Shown here: piece by piece, positions 55,711-64,000 of the stretch
Numbering within the stretch: position 1 is the stretch's first letter
How the letters are laid out: each line of letters opens with the position of its first letter
Source: Agelas oroides
Taxonomy: Eukaryota > Porifera > Demospongiae > Agelasida > Agelasidae
Length of the DNA: 64,000 nucleotides
Direction of reading: 5' to 3'
NCBI GenBank assembly: GCA_949130485.1
Contig: OX422189.1
Span: 8,155,620-8,219,619, forward strand
Notes under the pieces: model-generated
The model's input: the letters and a program-made list of their open reading frames with translations, nothing else
Databases searched by the model: none
Told to the model about the DNA's origin: nothing
Made by a program: the position numbers and the translations under genes

Positions 55711-58700
55711 CTAGCAAGTCCACTGCTTCCATTGCTTCCTCGCCTCAGCCCATATTCTGTCCACCTCCTCCTTGGGTGTGTTCACAAGCTCCTCTGCTAG
55801 CTTCCAGGCTGGGCCAGGTATGCTGGCAAGGTAGCTGTTCCTTGGGTCTTTCATCAACTGGATGTCAGAGAGGACTGCTTCCTGACAGAGCCTGGCAAGA
55901 ATGAGATGGTAGAGGCAGCCAATCTCCTCTTCACTCAGAGGAAACACAGCCAAGTATCCGCAGAGGACTGGCCCTGTGGAGCGTACTGGGTCCTCCATCT
56001 CTGACATGGCACAGTTGGCTAGCATTATAACAAGGTCAAACAAACAGCAAGAGTTTGAGCAGTCACAAAAGTCTATGATTCCTGCAACGTGGTACTCTCC
56101 GTTCTGCATGCAAACAACTATATTGGAACAATGTGGATCACCATGAATCGTACCACACTTCATTGAGGTTATCTTGGGCTGCACATGTGTCTCGAACCCT
56201 TCAAGCACTCTCTCCACCATTTTCTTCTTCTCTGGATCCTTGATGGAAGAAAGGTGCTTCCTTAGATGGAGGAAATGCTCCAGGGCCCAAGCAGGCTCTG
56301 AAAACTCTTGACAGTCAACTGCAGGGTGCCTGAAGCCCTGCAACATAGCAAGAGATTACATCAACCTATGGTAGGTTTTGTTACCATCAAACAGGAAAGT
56401 AAAGTATACAGAAAACATTGTAGTATTATGGTAGCTAACGTTTTGATTATATATTTGATGCTTGCAAAAATGTTTGCAATAAAATGCCTACGGCTTAAAT
56501 AAACTGTTGCAATACCACAAGTACGTACATATGGAGTGTCTTGAGTATTGTTGTAACTAATATAGCTAGTATAAAGTCATAGTTGGTAATCATTTTTATA
56601 TGATCTAGTGTGCATGTGCAGTGCTGGGTCCTGCACTTCATGCCATGTCAGAAATAGAATGGTATCCTCTACTTGTCTGAATCCTCCTGCATCCAAGTGG
56701 TCACGACATGGAGGTACTTATCCCCCCAATCCCAAAACATGTCCCAAAAATGAAATACATGTACATGTGCTAATCATATCTTCTGTATACACATTGGGGG
56801 AGGGGGGGTAGTTAGAGTACACAACAGCAAAACATGTCCCAAAAATGAAATACATGTACATGTGCTAATCATATCTTCTGTATACACATTGGGGGAGGGG
56901 GGGTAGTTAGAGTACACAACAGCAGTATATGCAACCCCCCCCCCCCCCCCCCCCAAAGTTATTCAAACTGCTCAACAAGGGTACATATTTTCAGTCTTTC
57001 AAATGCACTATAACATACATAAAGTGTATGAGCATAATTATGTACTATTCTCATCAAACTAGCTATATAAAGGGCATCTATACAAACTATATTATACCAA
57101 TCAAAATGACATCATTGTGACATTAGGGAAAGAAGAGGTAAACCTTGTGGTATAATATGCCAAACGTGCACTAAAACAATAAGTATTAGTGTATGCTGCC
57201 TTGTACCCAGGCTCTTTATAATTAGTGGGCGGGAGAAAAGAGCCTGGTATCCACTGTTTGTGCATACACCTAATTACCCAAAAATCTGAGGAAATTAAGA
57301 ATGATCATGCTATATCCATACAACTATGATGTCATAACAACTTATCACTATATCATCCGCACATTTTCTGATCAACATGTGGAGTCCCTTCATTCTCCTG
57401 CACCCTTCAGTGGCTAAGAACTTTTGATGTGAGTCTCAGCAAAGAACAGGTAGCCTCCATTTAGGATGTTTGCTAGGGGAAAAACGTGTTCATACAGCTA
57501 TTGCAGGAAATCTGTACGATATGAAGCATAACCCATAGGTGGCGGAAGACACTTGAGATTGGGGTGGGGGGGAGGGGGGGGGGGGGGGGGGGGGCACATA
57601 ACTACAACTACGCAGCAGCTGGGGACGTCTGGGGGCATGCCCCCCCAGAGAAAACTTTTCAGTATTTGATGCTCTCAGATCGCTTCTGAGGCGATTTTTG
57701 GATCAACACTACTACTCCTGCATAAGCATTTTTTGCGCAAATAGTTCACAATGTGCTTGATAGCCCGGGGCACCGAGTGGGTCCAGGTATCAGCATTGTT
57801 CCCAGGGTTCCCATTTCTTTTTGTTCTTGCTTACCTCACCGGTCCGAATCTAGACAGAAGACAAAGACACTCGCTCGTCTTGAGTTCGCTTGCTACCCGG
57901 TGTGGACTTAGACACTGACTGGGCCACAATGCTTCTCATACGATCATGAACGCCTGAATCATGCGCCTGCTGCTGTAAGATTTTGTGGGGGCACATAATC
58001 CCAGTGCCCCCCCCCACAGTTCTGCCGCCTATGTAACCATTTGTCATAGACTGTACTTAGCAAGAGCTGGTAGTGAATCAGGGCAGTATAACACTAGCTA
58101 TAGTCTAGTTGTTTCAAAGATAATGCTTACTGCGCTGTACTGCACTAAAATGATCTATCAAGCTTGTGGATACTTATATGCGATTCACCTCCTGCTAGTT
58201 CTTGAACAGTCGTTTAAACAGTGGATAATTACGTGCATGCACAAACAGTGGTTACCAGGCTCCTTTTTCTTCTTGAGAGCTTTGCTAAGCTAGAGGGTAA
58301 AGTTATGCATGATTTTGTGGGGAAGGAGCTCACAACTTAACTCACAATGCACGATCTCCTAGCGTCTAATTTTGTTAAATTAGACGCTAGGAGATCGCTT
58401 CTGAGGCCATTTTTAGGCCCCAAATCTCTGCAATTCTTAGCAAACTGAATTTCAATACTTGCTACACGTATTCTCTGTGAGGTAGTGATCGCACATTGCG
58501 CGCAACTTAGTGCACATAGTAGCTACATATGGAAGGCATGCCCCCGCACCAACAAATTTGCTCGGAGATCGCTTCTTAGCTGTATCATCAGCAAGCAGGT
58601 TTCTGATTCACATTGAGTGCTGCATGAGTAGTCTTGTTCCCAGGCTTCCGCACAGCTTTCCGTCGTTGGTAGTATGTACTGTGAATGATGGAAAGCTGGA

Positions 58701-59618
58701 CGGGGCCTGGTGAACGAGGCTAGTGATTTCAGATTCCTTGTATGAACTTAGCTGCGCACACTTGCCAATGCAGCATGGGCTTCGTCGCAGTAAAGGAATG
58801 GCCATCGAGTAAACCAAAATGGCTGAAAATCCTAACGCAAGGTTGCCATTTTTGTCAGTGAAATTTGTACGATGATGGGCAGCCATTTTCCGAGTCGTCT
58901 CGATCGGCATGCTATAGTTCTTATACGTACCCGTGTATTCAAAGTGCGCATGTGCACATTTAGTCTGCCAAAAAGTGATCGGGCCAAAACCCGACCAGCT
59001 CGACCGCTTGCTACGGCCATGCAATGGTTATTTTGGGGAAAACAGCTTGTAGATGCAGGAAAACGGTACTAGTATATATACCTGCAATGCTGCATCCATG
59101 CTGCCGACGTATCTTCCAGCTTCATATGCAAGCCTGGGTGTAAATGGTATACTCTCCATTGTCTTCCCTGGAATGAACGTCAGAACTTGTACACAAAACT
59201 TGGGTCCCTCTCCCTCACTGGCCCCCGGATCACCAGCCAACAACTGCTCTTTGGACAGCATTTCAACTCCTTTTCTGTTCCTGCTAGAAAGTGGTTGTGG
59301 GCATTCAAAGCCCTGCTGATGCAAATGGCTCATTAGATCGTTATGTCCCATCTTGAGCTCAATATCCATGAGTGAGTTAGATATTTTCAATACAAACTCC
59401 CCTTCTCTGTTCCCATCCCTGCCTCCACAGTTTGTCACGTCCTCGGTCACGCCAGTCAAGTAATAATTTCTATCTTCATAGCTTGGCAGCTGTTTCACAG
59501 AACTTTCCTCCACTTTCTTGAAGGGAAAAACCGCCAGGATTAGTTTGGCAACGATGGAACCTTCTAGCTCAGGTGGTCGAACAAAGCCACTCGCCATTTG
59601 GCCCCCGGCATTTCCCAC
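55711..59618 (-). CDS. HYKK: Hydroxylysine kinase (HYKK/AGPHD1), 2 exons
   Basis: GTP-dependent kinase phosphorylating 5-hydroxylysine, a step in breakdown of collagen-derived hydroxylysine; aminoglycoside phosphotransferase (APH) fold. Exons are 59618-59082 and 56337-55711, phase 0, with GT donor (59081-59080) and AG acceptor; 387 residues, against about 373 in human. The N-lobe contains LPSYEDRNYYL and FVLKIS (candidate nucleotide-binding Lys), then LTFIPGKTMESIPFTP and YEAGRYVGSMDAALQ; the exon joint gives LQGFRHP. The C-lobe has the Brenner-like catalytic motif IHGDPHCSNIVV (HGD-x4-N) and the metal-binding IIDFCD. The end is EVDRIWAEARKQWKQW. The start could also be the Met seven codons downstream (MASGFVRPPELEG). 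Intron 1 is 2.74 kb and full of repeats. The start is only 112 bases from the ankyrin gene on the other strand. Confidence 0.93.
56734..56930. repeat. 95-bp tandem duplication in HYKK intron 1
   Basis: The segment containing CATGTCCCAAAAATGAAAT and TTGGGGGAGGGGGGGTAGTT occurs twice, 95 bases apart, nearly identical. A run of about 22 C follows at 56936-56954. Confidence 0.9.
57534..58035. mobile_element. G-run DNA element with CATAGGTGGCGGAA ends
   Basis: The left end CATAGGTGGCGGAA is inverted at 58020-58033 (TTCTGCCGCCTATG). Inside are long G runs on the left and a C-run counterpart on the right (GTGCCCCCCCCCACAG). It lies in HYKK intron 1. The internal TCGCTTCTGAGGCGATTTTT recurs at 4340 and 58395. 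Confidence 0.65.
58352..58397. other. Perfect 21-bp-arm palindrome
   Basis: Arms 58352-58372 and 58377-58397 (CGATCTCCTAGCGTCTAATT and inverse) enclose the loop TGTT. It runs into TCGCTTCTGAGGCCATTTTT, the dispersed repeat seen at 4340 and 57690. Confidence 0.9.
58628..58723. mobile_element. MITE, TAGCCTCGTTCCCAGGC family
   Basis: Ends TAGTCTTGTTCCCAGGCTTC and GGCCTGGTGAACGAGGCTA are inverted, with CAGCTTTCCGTC paired to GATGGAAAGCTG inside. Confidence 0.7.
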
Positions 59619-59730
59619 TAGAGACAGGCAGAAATTTTGTTCCGGGGACCAAATTGATGCCCCCGCCTTGCGTTAGAGGGGAGGGGTCCGGGTGCTGATT
59701 GATGGCTGAACTTTGTTTGTCGTCGAGAGC
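59619..59730. promoter_or_regulatory. Compact bidirectional promoter between HYKK and the ankyrin gene
   Basis: Only 112 bases separate the two start codons, so the genes must share a promoter region or have overlapping 5' UTRs. It is GC-richer than its surroundings (GGGGAGGGGTCCGGG) with no TATA box. Confidence 0.6.
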
Positions 59731-62700
59731 ATGAGCGACGTCGTGGATAACAAGACTTTGTTAAGGTCTTTCCGGGATGCTGTAAAGTCTACTGCCACTG
59801 ACGAGGAGCGAGCTTTCCGATTGCTGTCTCGATTCCCACATCCAGAGCAAGTGAGGGAGATCAGAGATCATCAGGAAGTACATCCCCTCAGTGACCGTTA
59901 TAACTCCTCCCTTCTGCACTACGCATGTGGAAATGGCTGGTATGATGTGAGTAGAGAGTTAGTGGACAAGTACCAGTGTGATCCACACCTGAAGAACCAG
60001 GGTGATTGTACTCCATTACACTGTGCTTGTGAGGGAGGAAATATAGACATTGTCAGGTTTCTAGTTGTTGACCATCATTGTGACCCAGCATCTCATGGGC
60101 GGCAGGGTAGAACTCCACTGCACTGGGCTTGTGGAAGTGGGGAACTGAACATTGTCAAGTTTCTTGTGGAGGAGTGCCACTGTGACCCTAGAGTGCAAGA
60201 TTGGTGTGGAGAAACTCCATTGCACCAGGCTTGTCAGAGAGGGAATATAGACATTGCCAGGTTTCTAATTGTTGACAATCATTGTAATCCAACTCGTGGG
60301 CGGAAGGGAAGAACTCCACTGTACTATGCTTGTGGGAGTGGAAAACTAGACATTGTCAAGTTTCTTGTGGATGAGTGTCACTGCACTCCTAGAGTACAAA
60401 GTGGTACTGGTATCACTCCATTACACCTTGCTTGTTGTGAGAATGGAACTGTAGACATGGTCAGGTATCTCATTACAGACCAAAGTTGCAACCCAGCATG
60501 TGTTACCTGGCTTGGTGTTACTCCACTGCACTATGCTTGTAGTAGCGGGAAACTGGACATTGTCAAGTTTCTGGTAGAAGAATGCCACTGTGATTTTTCT
60601 GAACATGATATACAGGGTACACCATTACACAGTGCTTGTGTAGAGAATGGAAGTTTAGATATTGTCAGGTTTCTGATTGTTGACCATAATTGCGATCCAG
60701 CGAGTCGTGGCAATTCAGGTAACACTCCACTGCATTGTGCTTGTTCAAGTGGGAAGCTGGACATTGTCAAGTTCCTTGTGGAAGAGTGCCACTGTGATCC
60801 TAGTGTTCAGGCTAATAATGGTGATACTCCATTACACTGTGCTTGTGAACAAGGAAATATCCACATTGTCAGGTATCTCATTGATGACCACCATTGTGAT
60901 CCTGCAGGTCGTGGGGCATGGGGCAGAACTGCATTGCACTATGCTTGTGAGAGTGGAAAACTTGACGTCGTCAAGTTCCTTGTGGAGGAGTGCGACTGCG
61001 ATCCTACAGTACAAAATAGTATTGGTAACACTCCGCTACACTTTGCTTGTAAAAAGAGAGGAAATATAGACATAGTTAGGTTTTTGATTGTTGACCGTCA
61101 TTGTGATCCAAGATGTCGTGGTTGTAATGGTAGAACTCCTCTGCACTTTGCTTGTGAGAGTGAAAAACTGGACATTGTCAAGTTCCTTGTTGAGGAGCAG
61201 AACTGCGACCCATTTAAAGGAAAAGACAGTGTGCTGTATACAGCAGAACTGCCTCATGACATACTTCTCTATCTCATTTCTTGCATCCCTCCTCTCAAAC
61301 TAGTCAACTCAGTTACAAAGAGACAACCTGTTCAACTACTTGAAATATTCAGGAAGTGTAGGACAGAGTATCCACTAGAGTCAGCCTTCAAGATCGTTGT
61401 GCTTGGAAATCATGCTGCTGGCAAAACCACTCTAGTCAAAGTTATTGAAAATGAAATAACCAGCTTTTACAGCTCTTTTACTGGTCAGTGGAGAAATATT
61501 TCAGAGTCTGCTGTTGTGCCACTGACTGCTGGTATCATTCCTGTTAGCATTGAGAGCCGGAGACTGGGTCAGATTGTGATCTACGACATGGCAGGCCACT
61601 ACCAGTACTACTCCAGTCATGCTGCTTTGCTGAGGAACCTGGTGTCTTCTTCCACTAGCATGTTTCTAGTGGTTGTTAGTCTACACCAGGAGAAGGAAGA
61701 GATCATTCGCCAACTGCAGTATTGGAACTTGTTTGTTGACAGCTGTTGCAGCAGTGCTTGTAAACCACTAAAAGTTGCAGTGTTTAGCCATGCAGACAAG
61801 GTGACAGTAGATAAACCTGAGAGAATGTCCTCGGAGAGACTATCGCATAGTTTCAGTGAAGTTGTTACACTTGATTGTCGCAAGCTTGCATCAAGTGGCC
61901 TCACTAAGATTAGGAGGATTGTCGCCAGATACTCTGCCACATTTAGACAAACCTATCAAGTTGATTTTGCAGTTCAGCTTCTCTACGCCTTTGTTAGGTC
62001 CAGATTGGCTGACCAAATTGCATGTACTGTTGCTGAGCTTCAGTCACTAATGAAGCGAGAACAAGATGAGGACTCCTTTGTACTCAAAATTGGAGGCAGG
62101 GAGATTTTGCCTACAAACGCTACTGAATTGTCTGAGCACCTTACCATGTTGAGTGACAAAGGTCAGTTTCTCTTCCTTAAGAATACAAGGAAGGTTGAGG
62201 ACAGCTGGGTGGTCATTGATAAGGCAGTACTGTTGTCTGAAGTCAATGGCACAGTCTTTGCTCCAGATAATTTCAAACAGCACCACAACATTGCAAACAG
62301 CACCGGGGTTGTTCCATTCTCAAAGATCAGAGAAGTGTTTTCAAAACGAGACCCAGATATGGTGGTGGCCTTCTTGCAACAACTGGAGTTCTGCCAGGAA
62401 ATCTCAGAAGCTGAGGTCTCCCTGATCAGTAGCAGGCACTTCAGATGTAGCTGTGGTCCTATGGAGAGATTCTTTTTCTTCCCAGCCCTTGTGAGTGAGG
62501 AGAAGCCCAATGGAGCTGGTGAAGCCATAGATACCCCCTCCTACAGTTGCAAGTGGACTCTCCAGTGCAGCCAACACCATCAGTTCCTTACTCCGCAGTT
62601 CTTACATGTGCTACTTCTTCGACTGGCCTTCTCCTTTGCTCTAGCTCATGACAATACACATGAAGTCCAAGTTTGTCCTGTTCTAATGAGAAGATGCAGT

Positions 62701-63858
62701 GTATGGAAGAATGGAATCAGTTGGCTTAGCAGAAAGGGAGTTGAGACTACAGTGGAAGTGATTGAACAGAACACAGTAGTCTCACTGATAATCAACTGTC
62801 TCATAGACAAAGAAATGGAGTGTGTTGAGCATCGTAGTCAAGTCATCAATTCTATCCTGGAGGCTAAGGAAGAACTTTGTCGTGCAGTTGAAACGGACGA
62901 ATCTTTTATCGATTCAAACAACCACCAACCATTCTCCATTTGTGAGCTTGCAGATGCCATATTAAAAAATGAGTCCATTTTAGTTAGTCAACGTGGCCAG
63001 AAGATGGTTGAGATTGACCAGCTGCTTTACTTTGAACCATACAACTGTTTAAGTGGAAAGATCCTCAGAGAGTTAGTTGCCGAGTCTGAGAACAGTTCTG
63101 ACAAACTTGTATCTGAGGCATTTGTGGATGGAGTTGGTAAAATTTCCCGCAGAAAGATGGACCAGTTGAAGCAAGTTCTTGGCATTGACAGTACCAAGTT
63201 TCAAGCTGCTCTTGCAAGAGCCCCACCATTTCAGCGAGACCAGCCTGAGTATCAGAGTAAGCTGGCATTTCAGGTGTGGAAGGAGAGCACCCAAAGTCCA
63301 CCCCACAGAGCCCTGAGATCAGCCCTGGATAAGTACAGTGTGTTCAATGGCAGAAACCTACTGGTGAGTGTGGGTGTCGTGTTTGTGCTGAGCTTTGCAG
63401 TATTCAAGAAATTGCTCTCCCACGTGCATAGGTTTTGTTTACCAATGGTTTCAGTCCTATTTAGCTATATTTCTGGCATCTCTGCCATAACTATGCAGCT
63501 AACATGATTCACTTACAGCACTTATTATAGCAGCAGAGTCCATGTTGTGTACAGCTAGTCCCATTTCCAGGCTCCCACAACTAAGGAACTAGGAACCACA
63601 CAAATGTGACTATAGCTATAATCATGCAGTCTGAAGCATTTTTGTATCTCCTCATGTATTAGGTATTGGCTGGTGTGAAAGGAGCCCAGATCTCACCTGA
63701 ACAGCCAGGTTTTGCTACCTCACCTGATGTGCAAGACGCCGATAAGCATGTTGCTGGAGCTACTGTCTCAGTAGATGAACGAACTGTGCAACCAGACTTA
63801 CCTTACGACAGTGAGCCACCAGATGATGACACTGACAGTGATTCATCAACACCACCAG
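59731..63858 (+). CDS. Ankyrin repeat - ROC/COR - death domain protein (DAPK1-like, no kinase), 3' end outside the window
   Basis: Exon 1 is 59731-63363 (1211 codons) and exon 2 is 63663-63858, phase 0. The donor GTGAGT at 63859 shows that the gene continues right of the window. The ATG at 59731 is the first good start (MSDVVDNKTLL). Residues about 57-495 hold 13 ankyrin repeats of the form TPLHxACxxGxxDIVxFLVxxxxCDP. A ROC GTPase follows: G1 GNHAAGKT at 559-566, G3 DMAG at 619-622, G4-like HADK at 687-690. A COR-like region follows to about 1000. A death domain at about 1110-1210 contains FQVWKESTQSPPHRALRSAL. Exon 2 encodes an acidic Ser/Pro-rich tail. This is the layout of DAPK1 after its kinase. 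It is likely a cytoplasmic signalling scaffold, perhaps in cell death or immunity (inference). Unspliced, exon 1 runs on to a stop at 63507 with a hydrophobic tail. Confidence 0.88.
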
Positions 63859-64000
63859 GTGAGTAACCAACCATTTTGCTAGTGCTAACATTTGTCACTA
63901 CCAAAACCAGACATGCAATGGAAAAATGTTGTGGTGTATAACCTACGTACGTGCGAAAACTTAGCAAACATTTATGCATGTGTGAAGTGTCACTGTAAAA

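Overview
The window reads as animal nuclear DNA, most likely from a sponge (probably a demosponge). Genes carry GT-AG introns, a SINE and many short inverted-repeat transposons are present, and low-complexity repeats are abundant. It also holds a short-chain (spongin-type) collagen C-terminal domain, a multicopy secreted fibrinogen-like family, and an ankyrin-ROC-COR-death-domain protein. No bacterial or viral genes were seen. All exon models below were built by eye from splice sites, reading phase and recalled human orthologues; nothing was searched or aligned by computer.

Layout. 1-13.9 kb: no convincing intact gene. It is a patchwork of diverged segmental duplications, minisatellites and fold-back elements, plus a chimeric pseudogene at 8.1-8.96 kb that joins a broken copy of the COG3 3' end to a fragment of the fibrinogen-like family. 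14.05-14.89 kb (+): an intact secreted short-chain-collagen-C4-like gene with a TATA box and poly(A) signal. 16.1-50.3 kb (-): COG3, a Golgi tethering-complex subunit, reconstructed here as 22 exons encoding 840 residues with every junction in phase. Exons 1-14 lie at 42.3-50.3 kb and exons 15-22 at 16.1-19.7 kb. They are separated by a 22.5 kb intron holding, on the opposite strand, an array of a secreted fibrinogen-like family: two intact genes (29.85 and 40.21 kb), two decayed copies (20.66 and 21.25 kb) and two 3' fragments (28.8 and 39.2 kb). The array sits in tandem duplications about 10.4 kb apart, into which several transposons have inserted. Empty sites for some of them can be read in the sister copies.

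51.0-54.4 kb (+): RBMX2, a spliceosomal RRM protein of 5 exons, head-to-head with COG3. 55.7-59.6 kb (-): hydroxylysine kinase (HYKK), 2 exons. 59.73 kb to the window edge (+): a large ankyrin/ROC-COR/death-domain gene, head-to-head with HYKK across about 112 bp and running off the right end.

Functionally, COG3 and RBMX2 are housekeeping genes (Golgi traffic, pre-mRNA splicing). HYKK breaks down hydroxylysine, which comes mainly from collagen. The short-chain collagen and the fibrinogen-like proteins look like extracellular products. The ANK-ROC-COR-death protein looks like a DAPK1-type signalling protein without the kinase. The least familiar content is the fibrinogen-like array nested antisense in the COG3 intron, with its expanding internal 48-residue repeat, and the placing of microsatellites at COG3 splice sites.
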